From the NCBI GenBank assembly GCA_965200835.1, contig OZ241390.1:2046001-2110000 (forward strand): a DNA stretch of 64,000 bases, written 5' to 3'. The notes under the pieces were generated by a model. The model saw only the letters and a list, made by a program, of their open reading frames with translations. It made no database searches and was not told the DNA's origin. The first letter of the stretch is position 1. The number at the start of each line of letters is the position of its first letter. The position numbers and the translations under genes are program-made. This document shows, in pieces, positions 27,774 to 38,000 of this stretch. This DNA is from JAPPFW01 sp965200835. GTDB taxonomy: Bacteria > Actinomycetota > Acidimicrobiia > Spongiisociales > Spongiisociaceae.

Positions 27774-30424
27774 CCGGCACCGAATACCTCAACATTCGGG
27801 TAGAGGTGTCGACCAACACCCCTGAAGCGCACCCGCTACGGGCCTATCCGATCGAGGGAGCCGCGGCCACCACGGCGGGTATGACGGTGCCGGGGTCTCC
27901 CAGCCAGGTGCAGGTGTCGGCCGGCGAGGATGCTTTGACCGTGACCTGGCAACCGCCGGTGTCGACCGGTGCGGCTCAACTCACCGGCTACGACATCCAG
28001 GCCCGAGAGATCGGCAGTAGTAGCTGGATCGCGCTCACCCACAGCGGCACCAGTCGCTCCGCCACCATCACCAGCGGTCTGGACTTCACCAAGGCTCACG
28101 AGTTTCAGGTACGCGCCCGGAACCCACGCAGCTCCGGTGAGTGGTCAACCGGGGCCACCTGGAGCCCTGCCAGCAGCGCCACCATCGAGGTCTCTCCGGC
28201 GAGCGTGGCCGAGGATGCCGCCGGTGACAGCAACGGTGATGTGATGGTCACCGTCGATGCCGTCCTGGCAGGAGATGCCCGTACCGCTGCTACCACGCTG
28301 ACCATCACGGTGACCTCCAGCGACGCCACTCGCTACGAGGTGTCGGAACTGTCGCCGGTGACGATCGCGGCGGGTGCCACTTCGGGCTCGGCAGCCTTCA
28401 AGATCGACCCGGTCGACAACAATGTCTCGGATGGCACCCTAAACGTCACGGTTACGGCTGCCGGGAGCCCGCCGGGTTGGCCCGCTGCTTCGGATACATT
28501 CACAATCAACGACGACGAGACCGCTTCTACAGCCATCTCGGTGAGCGTGACACCGGAGTCCGTCCAGGAAGGCGCCGGTCCGGTCAGCGGGACGGTCACG
28601 GTGACGCTCGACGCGGCCGCCAGCACCCAGGCCATCTCCGTGGATCTATCGGCCTCCCCGGCCGACGCCACCCGCTACGAGATCACCGGCTTGTCGACCG
28701 CCTTGAGCATCGCGGCAGGTCAAGTGTCGTCCACCCGTGACGACATGATCACCCCCGTAGACGATGCCGTCTCTCGAACCGATCTGACCGTCACGATCAC
28801 CGCCGATCCGGACGTGGCGAACTGGGCGAATGCCACCGACACCTTGGTGGTCACCGACGATGACACCCCGTCCACGGGTATCACCCTGACTTTCGATCCG
28901 GTCTCGATGGACGAAGGCGCCGAGGGTGACACCAATGGTGATGTGCCCGTGAGCGTCACTGTGGCGGTCGATGCGGCGGCCCGAACAGAGGCGGTGAGCG
29001 TCGAGGTGTCGACCGCGGGGGCACAGGATCGTTACGACGCCTCGGCGCTGACCCTGACCATCCCGGCGGAGGCGACGTCGGCTTCCGGAACCCTGCTGAT
29101 CGATCCCGTCGACAACTCGATAGATGACGGCGATGCGACCGTGACCGTGACGGCTACGCCCGACGTGACGGGCTGGGCTCCGGCATCCGGTTCGCTCGAG
29201 ATCGTCGACGATGACGTAGCCACGGTGGCGCTCGAGCTGGACACTTCGAGTGTTCCGGAGACAGCCGGCGCGACCAACGTCTCGGTGAGCGCCACTCTGG
29301 ACCTGCCCAGGACGGTGCCGACCACCGTCACGGTTTCGGTGCCGGCGGGCGGGAACCAGTACTCGGTTACCGTGACCGATGCCACGATCAGTTTCGCGGC
29401 GGGTGAGACCACCTCGACCGATACCGCCGCCTTCGTGATCGACCCGACCGAGGACGAGGTCGACGAGTTCGATCAGGCGGTCAACGTGTTGGGTTCGGCC
29501 GGTGGCGTCGGTGCCGGCAGCGTCACTTTCACGATCGTCGATGACGACGAGCCGTCGCAGGCCATCATGCTGAGCGTCACGCCGGACTCGGTGGGGGAGG
29601 AGGCCGGAACTACCCAGGTGCAGGTGACGGTGGCACTGGATGGATCGGCTCGCACCTTGACGACCCAGGTGCTGGTGGAGGTCACTCCGGTGAGCTCGAA
29701 TCGTTACAGCTTGGAGCCGGCGGATGGGATGCTGTCGATCACGATCCCCGCTCGAGCGTTCTCGGCGACCGGATCCTTCAACGTCACGCCGACCGACAAC
29801 GGCGACACCAGCATCACCGTGGGTGGGGCGGCTTGGGGTCTCGGCTGGACCGACACGGCCACTGTGGTGATTGGTGACGATGACCCGACTCCTGTCGTCC
29901 GGCCGCGGCCCACCCGGCCGCCCTCCTCGGGATCATCGGGCTCTACCGGAGGCGGCTCGAGCACCGGATCTACGACTACCCATCCGGAGGAACCGCCGCC
30001 TGGTGCCCGGTTCACGGACGACGACGGCAGCGTCCACGAAGCCAGCATCGAAGCGCTGGCGCGGGCGGGGATCACTGCGGGTTGTAGCCGCACGGAGCAA
30101 CTGTTCTGTCCGGACGCCCACGTGACGCGAGCTCAGATGGCAGTGTTCCTGGTTCGGGCGTTGAAGGAGACACCGTCCTCAGGTAGCGGGGTGAGCTTCA
30201 GTGACGTGGCGTCTTATGCCTGGTATCGAGGGTATGTGGCTCGGCTTGCCGAGCTGGGCGTCACCAGCGGATTCAGCGATCAGACCTTCAGACCGGATGA
30301 TCCGGTGACGCGGGCTCAGATGGCGGTGTTCCTGGTGCGCGCCGTCGACGATCTGAGGCGTGGCAACGTCCGGACGTACGTTTCAGCGACGTGCCGGCCG
30401 ATCACCTCCTCGCCGCCGACATAG
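27701..30424 (+). pseudogene. FnIII, Calx-beta and SLH segment of the same surface protein, between frameshifts 2 and 3
   Basis: This frame gives about 900 residues. It starts with the end of the ASST propeller (ITQVDPVTGTEYLNIRV). A fibronectin type III domain covers about 27885-28170 (DALTVTWQPPVSTG). At least five Calx-beta-like repeats of about 110 residues follow, each with a V-x-E-x-A/G opening and an acidic I-x-DDD-style end. A Ser/Gly linker and two SLH repeats (AGCSRTEQLFCPDAHVTRAQM; GFSDQTFRPDDPVTRAQM) come last. The layout suggests a long Ca-binding stalk anchored to the wall. The third SLH repeat is in another frame after about 30380. Confidence 0.75.
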
Positions 30425-30543
30425 CCGGTCTCGTAGAAGCGGGGGTGACCAGCGGCTACCGCGATGGAACGTTCCGTCCTGATAGCCCGGTTACCCGCGG
30501 GCAGATGGCCAGCTTCCTGGCGAGAGCCTTCCGCCTTACCTGA
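30381..30543 (+). pseudogene. Final SLH repeat of the same protein after frameshift 3
   Basis: From about 30381 the frame reading FSDVPADHLLAADIAGL, then GYRDGTFRPDSPVTRGQM and SFLARAFRLT, ends at TGA 30541-30543. It is the expected third SLH repeat of the gene. The preceding piece leaves this frame at GTACGTTTCAGCG and runs out at 30424. The remnant is too short and too well conserved to be an independent gene. Confidence 0.7.
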
Positions 30544-30576
30544 GCTTTCGGTCTCGCTAGTGCCAATGCTCCGGAG

Positions 30577-31431
30577 CTACCACGACCGGTGCAGGTAGCA
30601 CGATCCTGTCCGGTCGGCAGTGATGTTCTTGCACCGCCGGCCTCGGGCCGTGTTCCCGGAGCACTGCCGCGCTGCTCCACCAGTTTCGGTTCGCCGGGCC
30701 TCGGATCGGGTTTGAATGGCGGACGGGTATTTGGTGACCAGTGCGGTGGTGGCGCTCCGGCGGCTCGCCTGGCTCAGACGTTCATCGGAGGCGAGTTTCC
30801 GGAAGAGGCGCTTCTCGCTGGGCGACAGAGGGGGTCTGATCCTGTGGCCGGATCGAATCAGGGGCAGCAGGGTCTCGAGGTCTTGGAGGTGTCTCTGGAG
30901 ATCCGGGATGGCGGTCCCATACCCGGCGTAGAGGGCGGCTGCTTTCACCACGGCACCGCCGACGGGATCAGCCACCTTGATGACCGCCGACCGATCCCCG
31001 TAGGTGACCTCGATATCTTGACGGCGTGCCAACGCCCGTGATCCGCCCTGCGAGGGGAGGGTTCGGGCGATCCCCAAGCTGAGCCGGTGCCGGTCGCCCA
31101 AGCCATAGGGTGCCAGAACATCGAAGCAAGCACCCGCCTCGTTGGCGTACCGGTGGCCCACTCCGGTCCCTACGGCCACCTGTTGCTCGAACCCGGCCTC
31201 GGTCAGGACTCGATGAACGCGGGCGAGGCCGTCCGGGCGGACTCGCAGATCCACTACCAGGTCGATGTCCGTGGTCGCTCTCGGAGCCGCCGAGGGGTTA
31301 CCGAGGGTGTGTAGCAGGGTCATCTGCCCACCGATCAACACCCAGTCGTCGCCCAAATGTGGTGCTACCTCGAGCAACGCCTCCCAGCTGGCGTGGGCGT
31401 AAGCGATCGGAGGCAGGGTTACTTGCCGCAC
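30577..31431 (-). CDS. AbiEii-like nucleotidyltransferase with a C-terminal Cys/His tail (putative toxin)
   Basis: A 284-residue protein whose GTG 31431 start overlaps the HTH gene upstream. The nucleotidyltransferase core is VLIGGQMTLLHTLG with two acidic residues in TTDIDLVVDL (D55, D57), typical of AbiEii/MenT-like minimal polymerases, some of which modify tRNA. A basic helical region follows. The last 30 residues form C257-x9-C267-x10-C278-x2-H281, a likely zinc motif similar to the short DUF5763-type motif. The pair with the HTH protein fits a toxin-antitoxin arrangement. Toxicity is inferred only. Confidence 0.7.
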   Translation of the reverse strand: MRQVTLPPIAYAHASWEALLEVAPHLGDDWVLIGGQMTLLHTLGNPSAAPRATTDIDLVVDLRVRPDGLARVHRVLTEAGFEQQVAVGTGVGHRYANEAGACFDVLAPYGLGDRHRLSLGIARTLPSQGGSRALARRQDIEVTYGDRSAVIKVADPVGGAVVKAAALYAGYGTAIPDLQRHLQDLETLLPLIRSGHRIRPPLSPSEKRLFRKLASDERLSQASRRSATTALVTKYPSAIQTRSEARRTETGGAARQCSGNTARGRRCKNITADRTGSCYLHRSW

Positions 31432-32120
31432 CGGGCGTTCCGGTAGCTGGTTACCAAGGCATGAGCGGCGGCCTGGTCTCGCCCCGAGGAGTGCAGCATC
31501 AGGTCCATCGCTACTGCAAGTGGGGGAGCGAGCGGGATGCCCGGCAGGCTGTCCCGGAGCCGAGCCGCCTCCCGGGCAATCTCCCATCCGGCCGGCTCCA
31601 CGAATCGAACGACCGCTGACCCGTAGTCGCTCTCACCGGTTCCGTCCCATCCGAACAGCCTCAAGATCTCGTCCTCGGCTTGCTCGGGTAGGTACATGTC
31701 GTGCTCGACTCCGATGGGTGGCAGCGACACGTCCGGGTTGTGGATGTGCGGTTTCAACAACTCGACTGCCGCACCGGTGCCACTCAACAACCCACCGAGC
31801 TCGTCGACGGTTTCGAGCCAGACGCTCCAGGGCACGAGCAGGCGGACGGGTCGCCCACGGCGGAGACACCGGGAGGTGTGGTAGGGATCGGCCTCACCGG
31901 AAGCGATCGCTCGCCAGGCCGCTAAGCAGGACAGCGGGCGCCCTCCTCTCCGCTCGAGGAAGCTGAAACCGACCACGCTGCGGCGCGGGATCACCCAGCG
32001 GCCGGTGATCATCCGAGCGGTCAGCGCCCTCGATGCTATCAAGCTACGGACCCGCCGCGGCGAGACGCCCAGGATGGCGGCAGCCTCGTTCACATCCACG
32101 AGGGCTTCTAACTGTTCCAC
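31419..32120 (-). CDS. HTH protein, putative antitoxin of the nucleotidyltransferase pair
   Basis: A 233-residue protein starting at GTG 32120. Residues 8-50 form an excisionase or MerR-like helix-turn-helix (VNEAAAILGVSPRRVRSL, then RWVIPRRSV). The remaining 180 residues have no fold I recognise but contain VPWSVWLETVDELGG and a LHNPDV-like segment (HIHNPDVSLPP). The 3' end overlaps the nucleotidyltransferase start by about 13 bases, so translation is probably coupled. AbiEi antitoxins also couple an N-terminal DNA-binding domain to a larger domain, but this one does not look like a canonical AbiEi. Autoregulation is inferred. Confidence 0.65.
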   Translation of the reverse strand: MEQLEALVDVNEAAAILGVSPRRVRSLIASRALTARMITGRWVIPRRSVVGFSFLERRGGRPLSCLAAWRAIASGEADPYHTSRCLRRGRPVRLLVPWSVWLETVDELGGLLSGTGAAVELLKPHIHNPDVSLPPIGVEHDMYLPEQAEDEILRLFGWDGTGESDYGSAVVRFVEPAGWEIAREAARLRDSLPGIPLAPPLAVAMDLMLHSSGRDQAAAHALVTSYRNARCGK

Positions 32121-32479
32121 ATTCGGATTAGTAATGGCGATGCCGATCCCATGGTCGGTACTGCGTCAGTGGTGGGCAGAATGTGCCCGGCAGACGGTTG
32201 GGCACGTCGAAGCTGGGGTTGCAGGCGACGATACGCCAACGGGTTCTCAACCGGCTGACGACATTCATAGACACTCTTGCCAATCACAATCACTCCCTGC
32301 AAATCCATATCGTTTGGCAGGTTGTAGCAAGCATCGTTAATCTGGGATTAGCTATTTGGTTGGCGAGTGGTGTGAAACATGGCAACGAGGGACAGGGATG
32401 ACTGGGGCGACGGGTCTTGCCGATCCTTCCGCGATTACTTCGCCAACCAACCGCACTGAAGCACCGGAAAGGAGACGCA
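32121..32479 (+). other. 359-bp divergent intergenic region
   Basis: It separates the minus-strand HTH/nucleotidyltransferase pair from the plus-strand secreted protein gene. It is AT-richer than its surroundings between about 32265 and 32385, where both promoters probably lie. The end carries the clear ribosome site AAAGGAG before ATG 32480. Short frames on either strand have no recognisable content. Confidence 0.5.
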
Positions 32480-33295
32480 ATGGTGCGCAAGTATCTACTC
32501 GGAGGGCTGCTGGCCGCGGTCCTGGTCGTCCCGCTGGTAGTGGCCGACCGACCCGTCGGCGCCGAGGACAGGCCCGACTCGGATGGCTGGCGGCTGGTCA
32601 GTACCGACTTCACCTCCCAGGACTATGTGTTCATCAACACCACGCCGCTGACGATGGTGGTCCAGTCCGATTTCATCGGCTGGCTACACCACGGCGAGAG
32701 GCCGCCGAAGTTGGGCCAACATTCGGACCTGACAGTGGTGGGGTGGGCGGATGGCACCCACCAGATCATCTGGGAAACTCCCAAGGAAGGCCTGACCGAA
32801 GCTGAACTCATCGCTCAGAGGGCCCGAGAGGGCTTCACGCATACCGGCTGGATCGGGAGACTATCTCCTGAGGAGCTGGCTGCGGCTCGGGAGCTGCTCG
32901 GGGACTTGGAGGACGAACGCCGACCGGACACCCTGACCGAACAGCCCGTCGCCTCCAGCCACTACCGGTACAGCTGCCGGATCACGGCGCATACGCCGGT
33001 GGTGAACCACATTGAAGCGGTCGGGAGAGTCGAGCAGACCTGCACTGGTCTAGACGTTGTTACGCATGTCGTTCAGGCCTATCTGACCAGAGATGGCGTG
33101 ATCATGGCACTCGGATCCGGGTCCAGGCAACCCGGGACGATACGAATCTCTCTGAGCAGCAGATGCTCCCTGATCCCCCCTTCTGTGACGTATGCCTGGC
33201 GGACGGACGGGTCCGGATTGGTCCATTTCTACGATGGAGAGACTACGAGTACCCCACCTGACATCTCGGAAAGGCGGCGCGCCTACTGCTATTGA
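32480..33295 (+). CDS. Secreted protein of unknown function
   Basis: A 271-residue protein. ATG 32480 has an ideal AAAGGAG seven bases upstream. Residues 1-28 are a Sec signal peptide (YLLGGLLAAVLVVPLVV, cut near VGAED). The mature part has four Cys (SCRITAH, EQTCTGL, SSRCSL, final AYCY) that may form disulfides, and a region like those following signal peptides in small actinobacterial exoproteins (YRYSCRITAHTPVVNHIEA). No family recognised. It lies in the insert between pyrD and pyrF. Confidence 0.75.
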   Translation: MVRKYLLGGLLAAVLVVPLVVADRPVGAEDRPDSDGWRLVSTDFTSQDYVFINTTPLTMVVQSDFIGWLHHGERPPKLGQHSDLTVVGWADGTHQIIWETPKEGLTEAELIAQRAREGFTHTGWIGRLSPEELAAARELLGDLEDERRPDTLTEQPVASSHYRYSCRITAHTPVVNHIEAVGRVEQTCTGLDVVTHVVQAYLTRDGVIMALGSGSRQPGTIRISLSSRCSLIPPSVTYAWRTDGSGLVHFYDGETTSTPPDISERRRAYCY

Positions 33296-33340
33296 AATGG
33301 GTAATCGGATTAGCGAACGCCCCTTGTCGGGGTGAGAATA

Positions 33341-33371
33341 GGGCCGCCGAGCCGTCGGGTTCGGCGGTCCC
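33341..33371 (+). terminator. GC-rich hairpin between the secreted-protein gene and pyrF
   Basis: The arms GGGCCGCCGA-GCC (33341-33353) and GTTCGGCGGTCCC (33359-33371) pair with one bulge and a G-U pair around a five-base loop. A second small hairpin, CCCC-TTGTC-GGGG, lies at about 33319-33332. No U-tract follows, so it may be an inefficient or Rho-assisted terminator of the upstream gene rather than an intrinsic one. Confidence 0.5.
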
Positions 33372-33471
33372 TCGCCTTCACCTACTGGTCGGTTAGGACT
33401 GGCTAGCACGACTCAATTGTTTCCCCTGTATCGCCCTACGATGGAGCGACGCCGGAGTGAGAGGTAGCAAA

Positions 33472-34176
33472 ATGGTGGGTGGGCATCGCAACCCGATTCT
33501 GGTGGCACTCGATGTGCCGACCGCTGATCGGGCCATCCGCCTTGCCCAGGAGTTGCTGCCGCACGTCGGTGGCTTCAAGGTAGGGCTCGAGCTGCTGACT
33601 GGGCCCGGTCCCGGCGTCATCGGAGTGCTGGCCCGGCTGGGGAAGCCGGTATTCGCCGATGCCAAGCTGCATGACATACCCAACACCGTACGGGCCGCAG
33701 CCCGCCATCTGGGTGGCGCCGGGGCCCGGTGGGTGACTGCCCACGCCGCGGGTGGCAAGGCCATGCTGGAGGCGGCAGCTGAAGGTCTTGGCGACGGTGC
33801 CGGGGCCAGGCAGGCGGGTGTTCTCGCGATCACGGTGCTGACGAGCCTCGATCAAGACTCTCTGGCGGCCACAGGAGTGACCGCCTCGCCCGGAAGGTTG
33901 GCCGCTCGCCGGGCCCGGCTAGCGGCCCAGTCCGGCTGCGAGGGAGTCGTCACCTCTGTGAAGGAACTTGGGGTGATCTCAGACGTGGCGCCCAAGCTGG
34001 TGAAGGTGGTCCCGGGCATCCGCCCAGCAGGAGTTCCCTCCGACGACCAAGCACGGGTGGCCACTCCCTCCGATGCGATGGACCGCGGCGCCGACTATCT
34101 AGTAATCGGTCGAGCCATAACCAAGGCCCGTGACCCGGCCGGGGCGGCTCGGAGAATCCGATCGAGTATCAGATAG
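33472..34176 (+). CDS. pyrF: Orotidine 5'-phosphate decarboxylase
   Basis: A 234-residue (beta/alpha)8 enzyme that makes UMP. ILVALDVPTADRAI carries the first Asp, and the catalytic D-x-K-x-x-D is FADAKLHDIPNT. The phosphate-binding end is VVPGIRPAGVPSDDQARVATP followed by YLVIGRAITKARDP. ATG 33472 is preferred over GTG 33457 because GAGAGG lies eight bases upstream. It is the last pyr gene here, separated from pyrD by accessory genes and with its own upstream region. Confidence 0.94.
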   Translation: MVGGHRNPILVALDVPTADRAIRLAQELLPHVGGFKVGLELLTGPGPGVIGVLARLGKPVFADAKLHDIPNTVRAAARHLGGAGARWVTAHAAGGKAMLEAAAEGLGDGAGARQAGVLAITVLTSLDQDSLAATGVTASPGRLAARRARLAAQSGCEGVVTSVKELGVISDVAPKLVKVVPGIRPAGVPSDDQARVATPSDAMDRGADYLVIGRAITKARDPAGAARRIRSSIR

Positions 34177-34352
34177 GTGACAGGAGCCTGACGGAGCGCC
34201 CCAAAGACGCAGACTTCCCTCGAAGCGTTATCCACACGTTCAGGACCGGATGAGCGCCTGTGATTCAGGGCGCGTCTGCAGGTCTCAGGTGGTTGACTCA
34301 GCTTGGTCGTACGATGGCGGCCGGCCCGCTCAACCAAGCGATCACTACCGAG

Positions 34353-34808
34353 TTAGCGGCTCCTTGCTTCACTGGATTCGCCTACCAGGTCGCGGATCTC
34401 TTGGACGACTTTCACAGTGTCAGTCAATGGAGTCTCCAACGCCGAGACTCGGAGTTCCACGTTGTCGAGCCTATTGGACAATCGGGCATCCATCTCCGCA
34501 GTCTCAAGCCTCAACTGCGATATCCGTTCAAGATTGGCGATCGAAACCTCCGCCATCCGCCTGTCTAGGCTGGCTGACATCTCGGTCAGCCGTTGGTCGA
34601 CGCTGGCGGATAGTCGTTCGATCTTGTTGTCCGTACTGGCGAGGCGTTGGTCGACGCTTGCTGACAGTTCGGCATGTCGTGCGTCGAGCGTTCCGGTCAC
34701 GAAGGAGTTTATGAGCCGCACGAAAATCCACAACACCGCGACGAAACTGCCGAACAAGCTGAAAACAAAGGTTAACAGATACAGGACCTGATCCCAGGAC
34801 GTTATCAT
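34353..34808 (-). CDS. Small membrane-anchored coiled-coil protein
   Basis: A 151-residue protein with an N-terminal membrane helix (LYLLTFVFSLFGSFVAVLWI) and a long helix-forming region with a repeated unit, LSASVDQRL twice and MSASLDRRM once, ending in NRLDNVELRVSALE. Architecture matches the protein at 13366-13779, though no close sequence identity is visible. The role is unknown; it might be a membrane scaffold. Downstream, 34809-35037 holds no recognisable gene. Confidence 0.6.
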   Translation of the reverse strand: MITSWDQVLYLLTFVFSLFGSFVAVLWIFVRLINSFVTGTLDARHAELSASVDQRLASTDNKIERLSASVDQRLTEMSASLDRRMAEVSIANLERISQLRLETAEMDARLSNRLDNVELRVSALETPLTDTVKVVQEIRDLVGESSEARSR

Positions 34809-35037
34809 GCCATATCCCCTCTCTATGTGGCTAACACATAGTAGACCGGTACGACCAGCAGCTCAATGGGACAGCCCTGTCAACCCAGCCCCCGATCGCC
34901 GCCGACCGAAGGCTCGGAACCGGCTCGGCAAGTGCCTTCATCCCGGGTTTGCAAGGAACCTGTAGCTGCACAGAAATGATGATACCGCCGGCCAGCGATC
35001 CTGCGAACGGGGTCGCCCCCCAGGCATTCGAGTGTCC

Positions 35038-38000
35038 TCAGCGCCCGCGGTAGGCCAGCCCGCGGAGGCTCATCCCAAAACCTGTGTCGAGCAGCACTCT
35101 TCCCAGTGGATGGTCACTGGCGAGAGTCCCGTCGATGGACTCGATCGTCAGTCGACGATTCCTGCCGCCGATCTCGGCGAGGGCACCAGCAGCAGCGGGA
35201 TGGAGTTCGGTTTCGCTGGTGAGCAGGATGGCTCGGCGGCCTCCCCGTTCCAGAAACATGAGCGGCAACCCGTCGTGGAGGACTATGTACGCACCGGCCG
35301 AACGGGAGGCTCGGCCCTCGGCGCACTCCGGCCAGGGCAACAGGGTGCCGTAGGGATTAGCCGGGTCGGCCGCTGCCAGGATCGTTACCCCGTCCCCATT
35401 GTCCGGAGATCGGAGACGATCGATCGCACCGGGAAGGGCAAACTGGAGACCTCCCAGCCCTTCCACGAAATAACCCCGGCGGATCCGGCCGGTCTCCTCC
35501 ATGAGGCTGAGGACCGGGTACAAGGTGGTGAGCCCGCCCGGGACGCCCTCCGCCAGGGCACCGGCTCGGGTCAGTACACCTTGGCGTTCCAACAGCAGCT
35601 CCGTCCAGGCGGTTGCCCAGGTGGAATCATCCGGTGTGGTGTGGCACAGGTCCGCAACCAGGGACCATCGTCCGGACGAGGAGGGGGGCAGGATGGAAGG
35701 TAGATGCGGGCGGGATCGGCCCGGACGCTTCCGTCGGATCCTCCCCAGGCGAAGGGCGCGCAGCGGTGCCAGCGTGTCGTTGGTCACCTCGCCCGACCAG
35801 ACCAGATCCCAGAGAGCTTCGAGGGTGTCCTCGAGGCGCTCATCTCCCACCGCGGTATGCAGGTCGCGAAAGAAGGATGCGCCTCGGGTCTCGAGATGGG
35901 AGCGAATGGAGTCGTGGAGGTCGGAGTCGGGGGGCTCCCCACCGCGGGACGGCCGGTGCAGGATGGGGAACTGATCTCGCAGGTAGAGGGCCACCCGGCC
36001 GTCGCGAGGTCCGATGGCGCCGCAGCCGATCCACACGACCTCGCCGGAGGCCATCAACTGATCCAGCATGCAGGGTGTGTAGTCGAGGCGGGCGGGGAGG
36101 ACGTCGCGCTCGAGGATCGAGGCGGGCACGGACGCGCCCTGGAGGGTGCGGATCGTTTGCAGCAGAGCGTCCATGTGACGCCGGCCGGTGCGACCCACCT
36201 CCTGCCAGGCAGGAAGGAACCGTCCCAGGGTGGTCTGCTCGACGGCTTCGATCTCCCGTCGCAGGACGGCCAGGCTGCGCCGTTTCAAGCGCCGCAACAC
36301 TCCGGCGTCCACCCACTCGTCGATGGTGCCGCCCGGTCGGAAGCCTCCCCGGACGATGCTGCCGGCCTTCTCCAGTGCGTGCAAGATGTTGCGGACCACC
36401 GCCGGGGGAAGCCCCAGCGCGTCTCCGGCTGCGACGGCCGTGAAGGGTCCGTGAGTCCGGGCGTAGCGGCCCACTACCTCGGCCAGCGGATCCGGTCCGG
36501 ATTCCAGGAAGGCATACGGGGTGCCCGGCGGAGGTTGGACACCCAATGCATCCCTGAGACGCCCGGCGTCCTCGATGGCCGCCCACATAGCCCGCCCGCC
36601 GATCTGGACCTGGATGGCACGGCGGGATGCTTCGAGATCGGCGAGGATCCGATGAGGCTCCCCGGAAACCAGGCGGGCTCCGACCCCAGCTTCGTCCAGC
36701 GGGCCCAGGGCTCTCAGCAGATCATGTGCGCCATCGACACCTCTCGCCTGGCGACCCTCGGCGAGGCGTTGGAGTTCCAGTTCGACGGAAGCCACCACAT
36801 CCTCGTCCAGGAGGTCTCGTAGCTCTCCCTCGCCCAACAGTTCGCGCAGGAGACTCTTGTCCAGGGTGAGCGCGGCTGCCTTCCGCTCGGCGGCCGCAGT
36901 GTCGCCCTCGTAGAGGAAGGAGGCCACGAACTCGTAGAGGAGGGATGATGCGAAGGGGCTGGCGGAGGGGGTGCGCGTCTCGACCAGCCGGACCTTCCGA
37001 GAGCGGATGTCACGCATCAGGTTCTCGGCGGCCTCGAGGTCGAACACGTCCTGGAGGATCTCGCGGTAGGTCTCCAGGACGATCGGGAAGGAACCGAACC
37101 GGATGGCGATGGCCATCAGGTCGGCGGCCCGCCGTCGCTGGAGCCACAGGGGGGTACGCCCGCCCGGCCTCCGCCGGGGGAGCAGCAGCGCCCGGGCCGC
37201 GGCTTCCCGGAACCGGGAGGCGAACATGGCCGTTCCGCCGAGTTCATCGATCAGGATCGACTCCAGCTCGTCCGGATCGATCACCAGGTCATCCAGATCA
37301 GGCAGATCATCGGTGTCCACGAACCGGAACGAGATGCCGTCATCACTCCAGATCACATCCATGTCCCGTCCGTACCGGCTGCGGAGTCGCCGGTTGATGG
37401 CCATCGCCCAAGGGGCATGGACCCGAGCGCCCAGGACCGAGAGGATGGCGATCCGCCAGTCCCCGATCTCGTCCCGAAAGCGTTCCACCACCACCGTGCG
37501 GTCGGTCGGCAGAACGCTTGTCGCCTTCTGCTGGTCCGACAGGAAGGCCACCAGATTGGCCGCCGCCCACTCATGCAGGTGATGGACCTCCCGGAGGGTA
37601 TCGATAGCCATTTCGGGTGGTAGGGCGACGGTGCGGCGGATGAATCGACCGATGGCGCGTCCGGTCTCGACCGTGCGGCCCGGCTGGTCACCCCTCCAGA
37701 AGGGCATTCGGGCCGCGGGCTCTCCGGGCGCCGGTATGACCTCCACCCGGTCAGCGGTGATATCGGTTATCTGCCAGGTGGACGTGCCGAGGATGAACAC
37801 ATCGCCGGGTCGTGACTCGTACACCATCTCCTCGTCCAGCTCACCCACCCGGCTCCCGTCGGGAAGGTTGACGGTGTACAGGCCCCGGTCGGGGATCGTT
37901 CCCGAATTGGTAACCGACAGGCGCTGAGCACCGGATCGCGGGGACAGCCGGCCGGTGACCCGGTCCCACACCAGGCGGGGGCGCAGCTCGCCGAACAGCT

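Noticed and set aside
32108..32308. Short minus-strand frame upstream of the HTH gene, considered as a small antitoxin
   Set aside because: It overlaps the HTH start region, has no ribosome site and shows no helix-forming or DNA-binding pattern.
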